Source: an uncultured Eubacteriales bacterium (lineage in GTDB: Bacteria > Bacillota > Clostridia > Christensenellales > Aristaeellaceae). From it: DNA of 17,003 nt. The notes under the pieces were generated by a model. The model searched no databases, had not been told where the DNA came from, and saw only the letters and a program-made list of their open reading frames with translations. Both the position numbers and the translations under genes were made by a program. This document shows, in pieces, positions 1-7,644 of the stretch; within the stretch, counting starts at the first letter, position 1; each line of letters begins with the position of its first letter. The DNA lies in assembly GCA_900553905.1 (NCBI GenBank), contig USFL01000007.1, forward strand, positions 1 to 17,003, written 5' to 3'.

Positions 1-24
1 GTTTTTAAGGGCTGGCGTATCCAT
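1..24 (-). CDS. 5' end of an unidentified minus-strand gene, cut by the window edge
   Basis: On the minus strand an ATG at 24-22 opens a frame that reads MDTPALKN to the window edge. A GGAGGT ribosome binding site lies at 40-35, about 10 bases upstream, and a strong leftward promoter sits at 111-139. Eight residues do not allow any function to be named. A five-codon frame (MGGTV, ATG at 43-41) ends in TAG one base before this ATG and could be a leader peptide or chance. The call rests on the promoter, the ribosome binding site and the open frame only. Confidence 0.35.
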
Positions 25-110
25 ACTACACAGTACCTCCCATGCTGATGTTCCTGTTCCCCCGGCGAGGGGGATTTGCTTGTGTAACACGTCAGAGAAT
101 CGTGCCATTT

Positions 111-139
111 ACTATACCACAGTGCAGAATGATTGTCAA
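111..139 (-). promoter_or_regulatory. Strong sigma-A type promoter reading leftward
   Basis: On the minus strand a perfect -35 box TTGACA (139-134) and a -10 box TATAGT (116-111) are separated by exactly 17 bases. Transcription would start near 104 and give a leader of about 80 bases before the ATG at 24. The leader contains a short hairpin with arms at 58-63 and 69-74. The promoter lies downstream of the transporter operon terminator, so it serves the next gene to the left and not the transporter genes. Confidence 0.7.
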
Positions 140-144
140 TTCTA

Positions 145-196
145 GGCTGTAGGGGGAGGATGGTGCAACGGCTGTAGAAGAGGAGGATGATGCAAT
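145..196. repeat. Imperfect tandem repeat of about 26 bp upstream of the leftward promoter
   Basis: Two adjacent copies (145-169 and 170-196) share GGCTGTAG, then a GA-rich stretch, then GGATG(G/A)TGCAA. They end six bases before the -35 box at 134-139. The position, immediately upstream of a promoter, fits binding sites for an activator or other regulator, but low-complexity purine sequence could give the same impression by chance. Confidence 0.4.
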
Positions 197-236
197 AGGA
201 AGAAGGACGCAGGTCAAAATGAAACCAGAAACAAAT

Positions 237-266
237 GGTGCGGGGCTGTCGCGCAGGCCCCGCACC
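237..266 (-). terminator. Rho-independent terminator of the transporter operon
   Basis: Perfect 10-bp arms (GGTGCGGGGC at 237-246 and its complement at 257-266) enclose a 10-base loop. In the minus-strand direction the hairpin is followed by a T-rich stretch, ATTTGTTTCTGGTTTC. It begins 26 bases past the stop codon of the last permease gene, so it probably ends the operon running from about 4840 to 292. Confidence 0.8.
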
Positions 267-291
267 CGGAAGGTTGAGAGTATCATTAGGG

Positions 292-1119
292 TTATTCTTT
301 GACGGCGCCGCTGGCCATGCCCTTGACCAGAAATCGGGATACGCAGGCGGTGAAGATCACCATGGGCACGATCATCAGCACCGCATAGGCCCCCAGCTGG
401 CCCCACAGGATGCCGTCGTCGGTTTTTACCTGAGCAGAAAGGACCGGAAGCGTTGCCGCATCTGTCATGGTCAGCGCCATGGGGATCGTCAGGTTGTTCC
501 AGGACAGAGAGAAGGAGAAGATGCTTGTGGCCGCTATACCTGGCGCCGTCAGCGGCAGAATGACACGGCGGAAGGCCTGAAAGCGCGTGCAACCGTCAAT
601 GGCCGCAGCTTCTTCAAGGTTTTCCGGAATGCCCTTAAAGAAACCCTGCAGCAGCCACGTAGAAAGGGGAATATCCAGCGCAATGAACGGCAGGATCAGA
701 CCGGTGAGCTTATCATACAGCCCCAAGCGGGACCACAGCATGTACAGCGGTACCACAATGGCGATAGGAGGAATCATGCGCATCCCAAGGATCAGGTAAT
801 TGATGCCCATCCTGTGCCGCACGCGCAGCCGGGCCAGCGAATAGGCCGCCAGACACGACAGCGCAAGCGCCGCGGATACGCTGACGAGCGTGACGATCAC
901 CGAGTTTTTCAGCACGGCCGTAAACGGCAGATAATTGACTTGGCCGGTGAAAATCTGGGCGTAGTTCTCCAGTGTGGGCTGAAAAAACAGCGTGTTTTTG
1001 GTTGCGTCGGCGGCGGAGCGAAACGAGAGCTGCGCGATGTAGAGAATAGGCAGCAGCACCGCTGCACAAAGCAAAAGGGAAACTGTCACGTGATAGAGCG
1101 AAGCGAGTTTTTTTCTCAC
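292..1119 (-). CDS. Carbohydrate ABC transporter permease, MalG type (CUT1 family)
   Basis: Inner-membrane permease subunit of a binding-protein-dependent sugar importer, 275 residues, the usual MalG size. Six hydrophobic segments are visible (about residues 12-32, 72-96, 105-130, 138-160, 195-215 and 242-262). The cytoplasmic EAA loop that docks on the ATPase is at about 169-194 (EEAAAIDG, then ILPL and PG), and the C-terminus GMASGAVKE is typical of MalG proteins. Translation starts at a GTG preceded by AGAGGGGG. It is the last gene of the operon, 17 bases after the FAD oxidoreductase, and is followed by a terminator. No ATPase gene is present; Bacillota CUT1 systems commonly share an MsmX-type ATPase encoded elsewhere. 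The substrate cannot be read from the sequence. Confidence 0.93.
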   Translation of the reverse strand: MRKKLASLYHVTVSLLLCAAVLLPILYIAQLSFRSAADATKNTLFFQPTLENYAQIFTGQVNYLPFTAVLKNSVIVTLVSVSAALALSCLAAYSLARLRVRHRMGINYLILGMRMIPPIAIVVPLYMLWSRLGLYDKLTGLILPFIALDIPLSTWLLQGFFKGIPENLEEAAAIDGCTRFQAFRRVILPLTAPGIAATSIFSFSLSWNNLTIPMALTMTDAATLPVLSAQVKTDDGILWGQLGAYAVLMIVPMVIFTACVSRFLVKGMASGAVKE

Positions 1120-1136
1120 GGCGACCCCCTCTTTTA

Positions 1137-2588
1137 TCAGATGATCACATTGCGACTTTTTAGCAACTCCTGCAGCTCGCCCACAGGAACGTCCTGTACG
1201 GCAATATCGCGCAGGGCGGCCATAGCCGCAGCAGCTCCGGCGGCTTCACCGGTTACCATGCAAACGGGCTCGCCGCGTACGGAACCCAGCGCGTCACGGT
1301 CCACGGAGATACAGCGCCCGCCTACCACCAGATTGCCAACCTTCGGGGAGATCAGCGCGCGGTAGGGAATATCCGCACCGATGGGATTGGGGGCCTCGGT
1401 CCATTTGCGGCCGCCGGAGATTTCGTCCTGCTTGCCACCACCGGTGGAATGCACGTTCATGGCGCGGCCCGTGCGGCCGATGCTGTCCTCAAAATGGGCG
1501 TTGGTCATGATATCCTTATGACAGAAGGTATATACGCCGTCCAGACGGCGGCTTTCCCTGGTCCCAAGCTGTGAGGCTGTATAGAGGCAGTAGCAGTTCT
1601 CGAAGCCGGGCACGTACTTGCGCATGAAAGCCAGAATGCCAGGAAGCTGGTTGGTGCGAATGTCCATCTCCGCCCGGCTCCAGTCGTCGCCGTTGGTCAG
1701 GTCGATGCCATACGCCATATCCACCAGCAGCTTGCAGGTATTGGCGGGAAGAACGCTGGTCTGAATGTCGAAAATAGGAATGGCAATTTCGTTTTCACAG
1801 CCCAGGGGCATGGGATAGACGTGATCCTTGCCCGCACTTACCAAAAGTTTGTGCAGGCCCATGAGCGCGATGGGCGCACCCGCATCAAACAGCTTCTGCC
1901 ATTTTTCAGGATCACCGATGTCCAGATCATCCGGATTTTGCTTGTAATAATCCAGAAGCTTCTGCAGATCCACATCCCCCAGGACCATATAGATGGTCAG
2001 TGGCATGCAACGGCGGTTTTCGTCCGTCCCCATGTGGAAGCCGGCACCCGACCATTCAATCAGGTCACCGTCGCCGGAAGCATCGACAAAGGCTTTCGCA
2101 TAGATATGCGTTTCGCCGGACTTGTTGGCCACCTTGATATATTCAATCCGGTTGTGGTCCATTTCCAGACCAAAGGCGATGGAATCCAGCAGGACGTCCA
2201 CGCCGCTTTCCTGACACATTTTAAAGAGAATTGGAATCAGCGCTTCGGGGTCAAACTCCACGCGCATGGGCGGATCGTCGATATCCGTATAGGCGGCGCC
2301 CGCCTCCTTCAGACGGTTGCACATCTCTAGGGCGATGCCTTTCACCACCAACGGCGTATGCTTGTCGGTCATCAGCATGGAGCCGGGTCCCTTGGAATAG
2401 TGCCCCTGATGGACGCGCATGCCGTGAAAGCCAGTGACCAGCCCGCCGGTCATCATGCCGCCCAGATAGGAGTGCTTCTCGATGATGAGCGTTTTGGCCC
2501 CGCTGCGGGCGGAGGCCAGGGCGGCGCCAATTCCTGCGGGGCCGCTCCCTACCACGACTACGTCATATGTTTTGATACCTACAGACAT
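1137..2588 (-). CDS. FAD-dependent oxidoreductase (FAD_oxidored, PF12831-like)
   Basis: Predicted cytoplasmic flavoprotein of 483 residues with no signal peptide. The N-terminus has the Rossmann dinucleotide motif VVVGSGPAGIGAA (GSGPAG at residues 14-19), followed by IIEKHSYLGGMMTGG, which is characteristic of this family. A second FAD-contacting region near the C-terminus reads VVGGRCIS (about 421-428) and then GSVRGEPVCMVTGEAAG. Members are often annotated only as FAD-dependent oxidoreductases; the reaction is not predictable here. The start codon ATG is one base after the stop of the upstream permease gene, with AAGGGG as ribosome binding site. The gene lies inside a sugar ABC transporter operon between the two permease genes, so the enzyme probably acts on the imported compound or a derivative, for instance by oxidising a hydroxyl group. 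That role is inferred from context. Confidence 0.88.
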   Translation of the reverse strand: MSVGIKTYDVVVVGSGPAGIGAALASARSGAKTLIIEKHSYLGGMMTGGLVTGFHGMRVHQGHYSKGPGSMLMTDKHTPLVVKGIALEMCNRLKEAGAAYTDIDDPPMRVEFDPEALIPILFKMCQESGVDVLLDSIAFGLEMDHNRIEYIKVANKSGETHIYAKAFVDASGDGDLIEWSGAGFHMGTDENRRCMPLTIYMVLGDVDLQKLLDYYKQNPDDLDIGDPEKWQKLFDAGAPIALMGLHKLLVSAGKDHVYPMPLGCENEIAIPIFDIQTSVLPANTCKLLVDMAYGIDLTNGDDWSRAEMDIRTNQLPGILAFMRKYVPGFENCYCLYTASQLGTRESRRLDGVYTFCHKDIMTNAHFEDSIGRTGRAMNVHSTGGGKQDEISGGRKWTEAPNPIGADIPYRALISPKVGNLVVGGRCISVDRDALGSVRGEPVCMVTGEAAGAAAAMAALRDIAVQDVPVGELQELLKSRNVII

Positions 2589-2589
2589 G

Positions 2590-3471
2590 TTATTTTTCCC
2601 CTTTCATCGTCAGTTTTGTGTATAGCACGCTCAGACAGAAGGTAATCACGATGAGCAACCAGCTAAGCGCAGATGCATAGCCGACATTGTATTTTGTGAA
2701 CGCTTCCTTATAGAGCTCCAGCGCATAGAATTGCGTATAGTTGGCCGGTCCGCCGCCGGTAAGCACATAAGCGATGGGAAAATTGCGCAGGGCGAAGGTG
2801 GTACGGAAGATGAGAGCGACCAGCAGCACGGGTTTGATCAGCGGAATGGTGATGCGTGTGGCGCGCTGCCAGGCATTGGCACCATCGATGACCGAAGCCT
2901 CCATGATGTCTACGGAGACGCTTTGCAGACCTGCCAGCACGTTCAGCACCACAAAGGAGGTATTGATCCATACATCGACCACAAGGACGGAGGTAAAAGC
3001 CCAGTCCTTGCCCAGCCAGACCTGCCTGGCGCCGTTGCCGAATACCGCTGCCAGCACTTCGTTGACAATGCCACGGTCATAGTTGAGCATCAGCTTAAAC
3101 ACCAGTGCAATAACGGTAGGAGAAAGCATCATGGGAAGCAGCACCACAACGCGCACAAATTTGCAGCCTCTGAAATCCGTATTGAGGAACATGGCGATCA
3201 GAAACCCCAGCAGCATTTCGATGCCCACGCTCAGAACGGTAAACTTGAGCGTAAGCCATATGGAATGCCATACCTCGGTGTCCTGAAAAATCTGCATATA
3301 GTTATCCAGCCCAAGCCAGTGGATACGGCGCGGAACCAGGTTCCAGCGCATCAGGCTGGCCACTACGCTGAAGCCCAGCGGCACAAGCAATACGGCGCCC
3401 AGCATGAAAAACGCGGGGTAAATATACCGCATGGCATAGCGGTGATCGGAGAGCATACGCCGGTTTCGCAT
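2590..3471 (-). CDS. Carbohydrate ABC transporter permease, MalF/UgpA type (CUT1 family)
   Basis: First permease subunit of the importer, 293 residues, the length of short MalF-type proteins. Hydrophobic segments lie at about residues 17-40, 71-96, 107-128, 158-182, 212-230 and 265-285. The EAA loop is at about 191-213 (EASVIDGANAW, then ITIPLIKP). The N-terminus MRNRRMLSDHRYAMRYIYPAFFMLG fits this family. The ATG is preceded by AAAGGG. It would pair with the MalG-type permease encoded downstream, although the FAD oxidoreductase gene separates the two. A GC hairpin lies between this gene and that of the binding protein. Confidence 0.93.
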   Translation of the reverse strand: MRNRRMLSDHRYAMRYIYPAFFMLGAVLLVPLGFSVVASLMRWNLVPRRIHWLGLDNYMQIFQDTEVWHSIWLTLKFTVLSVGIEMLLGFLIAMFLNTDFRGCKFVRVVVLLPMMLSPTVIALVFKLMLNYDRGIVNEVLAAVFGNGARQVWLGKDWAFTSVLVVDVWINTSFVVLNVLAGLQSVSVDIMEASVIDGANAWQRATRITIPLIKPVLLVALIFRTTFALRNFPIAYVLTGGGPANYTQFYALELYKEAFTKYNVGYASALSWLLIVITFCLSVLYTKLTMKGEK

Positions 3472-3509
3472 AATGTTTCCCTTTCAGAGTCGTATATGCG
3501 GACGCACCA

Positions 3510-3528
3510 GGCGGGGAATACCCCCGCC
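3510..3528 (-). other. GC-rich intergenic hairpin between binding-protein and permease genes
   Basis: Perfect 7-bp arms, GGCGGGG at 3510-3516 and CCCCGCC at 3522-3528, enclose a five-base loop. In the direction of transcription no T-run follows, so this is not a classical terminator. Similar stem-loops after binding-protein genes (for example malE in enteric bacteria) stabilise the upstream mRNA and keep the binding protein in excess over the permeases. The same role is inferred here. Confidence 0.55.
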
Positions 3529-3562
3529 CGAAGGCGCTTTCCGCGGTCGGAGGTTCGCGCTT

Positions 3563-4840
3563 TTATCGATAGGACTCCAGAATGTCCAGGCAGTTTTGCT
3601 CGCAGGCAGCCAAGGCGTCTTCCACCGTCATGTCGCCCAGACAGGCTAGCTTGATGTACAGGGCGATCTCCTCCTGAATGTCGTTAAAGTATACCTTCTG
3701 GGGACGGGGCGTAGAGACTTCCAGCGCCAGATTCATGTTTTCCGCCTGCGGAATGACCGCCAGATATTCGGGCGCGTCATAGATGTCGGCGATGGTGGGA
3801 GAATTGCTGTTTTCCGTAGCCAGACGCAGCTGTTCGTCATAGGACCCGATAAACTCCACAAAGGCTTGCGCCGCTTCTTTATTGGAGGAATACCTGCTGA
3901 TGCCAACGGCCCAACCGTCTACGCAGGCGACGCCGCTTTCCAAGGAGCCGTCTTCGGGGCCGGGCATAAAGGGCAGCACAGCCCATTTGCCATAGCCGTC
4001 GCTATCTTCTACGTTGACGGAGGGATAGCGGCTCGTCCACAGCAGGCCCATATCCGCCTGGCCGGCTTTCATGGAGTCCACCTGCTCGTTGAAAGAGTAG
4101 TTCAGCACATCGGGCGGACAGCAGTCCTGCACAAATTTCACGAACATTTTGGTGGCTGCAATGGCCTCGGGACGGGTCAATCCCAAACCATCCTCTGTTT
4201 CATTCACGATATAACCGCCGTAACAAATCAGATATTCATACCAGGCTTTAACTACGTTGCTGGGTTCGACCAACCCCATGGACCAGCCATATTTGCTGTT
4301 TTCCTTGTCGGTCATCTTCAGAGCCAGCTGATATACGTCCTCCCAGGTGCGGAGGCTGGCGGGGTCCACGCCGAGCTCTTCCAGAACGTCCTCGCGATAG
4401 GTGATCACGTCGCCTCCCATGCGCACAGGAATACCATAGATCACGCCGTCGACGGCAAAGGTATTCAGCATGCCCGGTATGAAAGCGTCCAGCATGGACT
4501 GGTCCAGCTCCAGGGGCTCCAGATAATCCTTGAGGAGGGGGACCCAGGGGTCATTGATGGCTACGATGTCAATGTCGTCCGTTCCGTTGGAAAGGGAGAG
4601 AATCTGCTTTTCATACACTTCGTTAAGTGAGAAGAGCAGGACCTCGGCCTCGATGCCCGTTTCGGCGGTGAAGCGTTCGGCGGCGGCTGCAATGGCTGCA
4701 CCGGAACCGCCTGCACTGAAGAGCATGGTGATCTTTTGCGGCTCGCTCTCTGCGATAGAACCGATGGGGAGCATGGCCAAAAGCATCACGAGAATCAGGA
4801 AATGGATGATGGCGCGGACGGCAACAGGGGTACGCTTCAT
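3563..4840 (-). CDS. Extracellular solute-binding protein of the sugar ABC importer
   Basis: Exported substrate receptor, 425 residues from the chosen start, the usual length for CUT1 binding proteins (family 1). The signal peptide is the hydrophobic stretch to about residue 26 (IIHFLILVMLLAMLPIGSIA), with a likely signal peptidase I site after SIA. The mature part begins with ITMLFSAGGSGAAIAAAAERF, followed by a typical VAINDPWVPLL region. No lipobox cysteine is visible, although Bacillota binding proteins are normally lipoproteins. I chose the ATG at 4840 over the in-frame ATG at 4849 because AAAGGA is 9 bases upstream of 4840 but directly abuts 4849. It is the first structural gene of the operon, 162 bases after the AraC-type regulator gene and with its own control region. 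Confidence 0.9.
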   Translation of the reverse strand: MKRTPVAVRAIIHFLILVMLLAMLPIGSIAESEPQKITMLFSAGGSGAAIAAAAERFTAETGIEAEVLLFSLNEVYEKQILSLSNGTDDIDIVAINDPWVPLLKDYLEPLELDQSMLDAFIPGMLNTFAVDGVIYGIPVRMGGDVITYREDVLEELGVDPASLRTWEDVYQLALKMTDKENSKYGWSMGLVEPSNVVKAWYEYLICYGGYIVNETEDGLGLTRPEAIAATKMFVKFVQDCCPPDVLNYSFNEQVDSMKAGQADMGLLWTSRYPSVNVEDSDGYGKWAVLPFMPGPEDGSLESGVACVDGWAVGISRYSSNKEAAQAFVEFIGSYDEQLRLATENSNSPTIADIYDAPEYLAVIPQAENMNLALEVSTPRPQKVYFNDIQEEIALYIKLACLGDMTVEDALAACEQNCLDILESYR

Positions 4841-4893
4841 AACTTTCATTCCTTTCTTCGTTTTTCTCCAAGCGGCGTTCAGCCTGTGCCTTT

Positions 4894-4961
4894 ATGATAA
4901 AACAAAGCCATCAGAAAGGAGGAACAAATTAGCGCCCTTTCTGCGAGGAAGGGAACAGATT
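4894..4961 (-). promoter_or_regulatory. Candidate AraC-regulated control region upstream of the binding-protein gene
   Basis: Two near-identical direct repeats, AATCTGTTCC (4961-4952) and AATTTGTTCC (4930-4921), are 31 bp apart, about three helical turns. A possible -10 box TATCAT lies at 4899-4894, and the position expected for the -35 box (4922-4917) matches consensus poorly and abuts the proximal repeat. That is the layout expected of a promoter needing an AraC-type activator. An 8-bp inverted repeat (4912-4919 and 4936-4943) overlaps the region and could form a hairpin in readthrough RNA. All assignments come from pattern only. Confidence 0.45.
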
Positions 4962-5002
4962 CTAACTTTTTTTGATGGATGAAGAATAGAAAGCGCGCGG
5001 AA

Positions 5003-5911
5003 TCACAACTCAACAATATCGTCGGGATTGGATTTTTCCGTGCGTATGGCCAGAATTTCGCCGGAGGGGATCTGGTTGCGGCGGCGATATTCCGAGGGCG
5101 TTACGCCTTCGTGCTCACGGAAGCAGCGGGAAAAATGCTGCCGGCTGGAAAAGCCGCATTCCAGCGCGATTTCGATAATGGGAAACGATGTGCTGCACAG
5201 CAGCCGGCGCGCCTTTCGCACCCGATACTGGACCAGGTATTCCATCAGGCTCATATGCATGCGCTCCTTAAAGATGCGCTGCAAGTAAGCGGGATGAAGC
5301 CCCACCTCGTTGGCAACGTCTGCCACATGCACCACCTCGGTACAGTGTCCTTTCAAATATGCGATGGCACAGTTAACATAACGATCATAACGGGGCTCTA
5401 TGTTCTGCTGGCATAAATACGCAATTTCAACCAGCATTGTCTGAAGCATCAGCTTTGGTACAGCTGAGAGATCTGGCTTTTTTCTGCAAAAATCAAAGCA
5501 GAGCAGCACTTCGGTAAGGGTGTTGATCAGCATGGCGTTCAGATCGGCAGCATGCACAAACAACGTGGGGTTGCAAAGCATCTGATAGGCTGATTCGCTG
5601 ATTTCCCTAAGCTGTCGCAGCGATAAAATGGCTTCTTCCTCTCCGCAGGGATAGAGCATCAGATGCACCATGTGGCAGTGATCCACTTCACTGATGGATA
5701 AACGGTGAGGTTCCAGAGAAGACAGAAAGACAAATTCGCCGGGATTCACATCAATTCTGGTCGGTTTGCGCCCGTGCATCAGCACTACGTGCGCGCTGCC
5801 GGAGATGATGTAAAACAAGCTCCACCCCCGATGCTTGTGGATGCGTTTATCATACAATCTTCGTTTGCATTTGCAGCAAAAAAGAAGTTTGAGAAATCCC
5901 AATTCGTTCAT
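5003..5911 (-). CDS. AraC family transcriptional regulator
   Basis: DNA-binding regulator of 302 residues. The N-terminal half resembles a cupin-type sensing domain (HRGWSLFYIISGSAHVVL, then PGEFVFLSSLEPHRL). The C-terminal 100 residues hold the two helix-turn-helix motifs of the family: VHVADVANEVGLHPAYLQRIFKE, then FPIIEIALECGFSSRQHFSRCFRE followed by GVTPSEYR. The N-terminus carries an unusual cysteine cluster, LLFCCKCKRRL. The ATG at 5911 has GGAGG eight bases upstream. It lies upstream of the sugar transporter operon on the same strand, separated by 162 bases that contain direct repeats, so it most likely activates that operon in response to its substrate. It has its own promoter at 6033-6061. 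Confidence 0.93.
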   Translation of the reverse strand: MNELGFLKLLFCCKCKRRLYDKRIHKHRGWSLFYIISGSAHVVLMHGRKPTRIDVNPGEFVFLSSLEPHRLSISEVDHCHMVHLMLYPCGEEEAILSLRQLREISESAYQMLCNPTLFVHAADLNAMLINTLTEVLLCFDFCRKKPDLSAVPKLMLQTMLVEIAYLCQQNIEPRYDRYVNCAIAYLKGHCTEVVHVADVANEVGLHPAYLQRIFKERMHMSLMEYLVQYRVRKARRLLCSTSFPIIEIALECGFSSRQHFSRCFREHEGVTPSEYRRRNQIPSGEILAIRTEKSNPDDIVEL

Positions 5912-6032
5912 TTATGATTCCTCCAAAGAAGCCGTGCAGATGATGAGCTGTGGGCTGGCTTTCATACGAAAACAGACAAATGCTATGCTTGGAGACCTCT
6001 TTCACGACAGGCTGACGCTGCTTGGTTCTGCT

Positions 6033-6061
6033 ATTATACCATCGGCGCTTCGCATCTTCAA
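6033..6061 (-). promoter_or_regulatory. Promoter of the araC-type regulator gene
   Basis: On the minus strand a -35 box TTGAAG (6061-6056) and a perfect -10 box TATAAT (6038-6033) are 17 bases apart. The start site would be near 6026, leaving a leader of about 115 bases before the ATG at 5911. With the murC promoter at 6121-6150 this fills the 317-base gap between the divergent genes. I see no further gene or clear operator in the gap. Confidence 0.7.
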
Positions 6062-6120
6062 CCCAATGTATGAATGTGGAAAGTCCAAAAGATTCATTTT
6101 AGCCTGCGTTCTTCTCCCTA

Positions 6121-6150
6121 TTGATTATTCCCTCCGTTCCAGCGTATAAT
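6121..6150 (+). promoter_or_regulatory. Promoter of the murC operon
   Basis: A -35 box TTGATT (6121-6126) and a perfect -10 box TATAAT (6145-6150) are separated by 18 bases. Transcription would start near 6157, about 70 bases before the murC ATG at 6229. The promoter diverges from that of the AraC-type regulator gene, and the two do not overlap. Confidence 0.65.
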
Positions 6151-6228
6151 ATCATCGGTATATTTTGCAAGCGCATTTTGCTTCGGGCGAAGCGAAGCCG
6201 CGCCATCTGACGAGACGGGGGATCAAGG

Positions 6229-7644
6229 ATGACCGTACCGCATATCCGGGATTATCAGGGCAAGCGCATCCACATGATCGGCATCGGCGGGTCCAGCATG
6301 AGCGGGCTGGCGCAGATGCTCAAGGAAAAGGGATACATCGTTTCCGGGTCGGACAATCTGGAAACCCATACGACCCGCCACCTGCAGGACGACCTGCACA
6401 TTCCCGTCACAATCGGCCACCATGCCGAAAACGTGCACGGCGCGGATCTGGTGGTTTACACCGTGGCCATTTTGCCCGACAACCCCGAACGCGTGGAACT
6501 GGAACGCCTGGGCCTGCCGTCCATCGAGCGGGCCACGCTGCTGGGCCAGCTGATGGAGGGGTTTGACACCGCCATCGGCGTATGCGGCGCCCACGGCAAG
6601 ACCACCACCACCTCCATGCTCTCCCAGGTGCTCATGGAATGCGGCATGGACCCCTCCATCCACATCGGCGGGTCGCTGGACTTCATCGGCGGCAGCACAC
6701 GCATCGGCGGGAGCGGCATGTTTGTGGCCGAGGCGTGCGAGTTCAACGCCAGCTTCCTCCACCTGCGCCCCACGGTGGCCGTCGTGCTCAACATCGACGC
6801 CGATCACCTCGACTTCTACCGCGACATCGACCATATTGAAGAAACCTTCGGCAAGTTCCTCGCTCTCCTGCCCCCCGACGGCACCGCTATTGGCAACGGC
6901 GACGACAAGCGCATCATGCGCCTGCTGTCCGCGCTGTCCGTGCGGCGGCTCACCTTCGGCCTGGGCGAGGGATGCGACTATACGCCGGGCCGCCTGACCT
7001 ATGACGAATACGGCCATGCCTCCTTCGGCCTGTGCTTCCATGGCGATGTGCTGGGGCATATCGCCCTTGAGGTGCCGGGCGAGTTCCAGGTCTACAACGC
7101 CCTGGCCGCGCTGGCCTGCGCCCACAGTCAGGGCGCGGATATGGCCATGGCCTGCCACGCCATGAACGAGTTCAAGGGCGCGCACCGCCGCTTCGAGCTG
7201 ACCGGAGAGGTGGAGGGCGTCAAGCTCTACCACGACTACGGCCATAACCCCACCGAGATGCGCAACGTCCTCTCCGTGGCCCGCCTTCAGCCGCACGGCC
7301 GCCTCTGGGCCGTGATGCAGCCGCACACCTACAGCCGCGTCAAGCGCCTCTTTGACGACTACCTCACCTGCACCCAGGCCGCCGACTTCACGCTGGTCAC
7401 CGACATCTACGCCGCCCGCGAGAAGGACCCCGGCGACATCAAGGCCAGCCAGATCGTCGAGGGCATGCGCGCCCATGGCGTCAATGCCGTGCACACCCCC
7501 ACCTTCGACGATACCGAAGCCTACCTGCGCGCCCACTGGCAGCCCGGCGACCTGGTGCTCACCATGGGCTGCGGCAACATCAACCAGCTCAACGACCAGA
7601 TCTGGGAACACGAACAAGCAAAGGAGACAAACGCCAAATGCTGA
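6229..7644 (+). CDS. murC: UDP-N-acetylmuramate--L-alanine ligase
   Basis: Cytoplasmic ATP-dependent ligase that adds L-alanine to UDP-N-acetylmuramate, the first amino-acid step of peptidoglycan precursor synthesis; 471 residues, the usual MurC length. The N-terminal UDP-binding motif is GIGGSSMSGLAQML (about residues 18-31). The ATP-binding loop is GVCGAHGKTTTT (117-128). Further on are the MurC signatures HRRFELTG, DYGHNPTEM, QPHTYSRVKRL and DIYAAREKD, and a C-terminal GCGNI. These distinguish it from MurD, MurE, MurF and Mpl. The likely ribosome binding site is GGGGAT upstream of the ATG. It is the first gene of a three-gene operon and overlaps the ABC-F gene by seven bases. Clostridia can carry more than one MurC-like gene, so whether this is the essential copy cannot be decided here. 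Confidence 0.93.
   Translation: MTVPHIRDYQGKRIHMIGIGGSSMSGLAQMLKEKGYIVSGSDNLETHTTRHLQDDLHIPVTIGHHAENVHGADLVVYTVAILPDNPERVELERLGLPSIERATLLGQLMEGFDTAIGVCGAHGKTTTTSMLSQVLMECGMDPSIHIGGSLDFIGGSTRIGGSGMFVAEACEFNASFLHLRPTVAVVLNIDADHLDFYRDIDHIEETFGKFLALLPPDGTAIGNGDDKRIMRLLSALSVRRLTFGLGEGCDYTPGRLTYDEYGHASFGLCFHGDVLGHIALEVPGEFQVYNALAALACAHSQGADMAMACHAMNEFKGAHRRFELTGEVEGVKLYHDYGHNPTEMRNVLSVARLQPHGRLWAVMQPHTYSRVKRLFDDYLTCTQAADFTLVTDIYAAREKDPGDIKASQIVEGMRAHGVNAVHTPTFDDTEAYLRAHWQPGDLVLTMGCGNINQLNDQIWEHEQAKETNAKC

Noticed and set aside
58..74. Hairpin TCCCCC-GGCGA-GGGGGA as a terminator for a gene entering from the left
   Set aside because: No plus-strand gene enters the window, and the hairpin lies within the leader of the leftward transcript, so a terminator role on the plus strand is unsupported.
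235..1365. Long plus-strand open frame of 376 codons opposite the MalG-type permease and oxidoreductase genes
   Set aside because: It is the antisense shadow of two well-supported genes, is rich in Arg, Gln and His as such shadows are, and has no recognisable domain or ribosome binding site.
6223..7617. Minus-strand open frame of 464 codons opposite murC
   Set aside because: It matches no known family, is built of Val, Ala, Gly and His repeats typical of antisense of GC-rich genes, and covers MurC, whose motifs are unmistakable.
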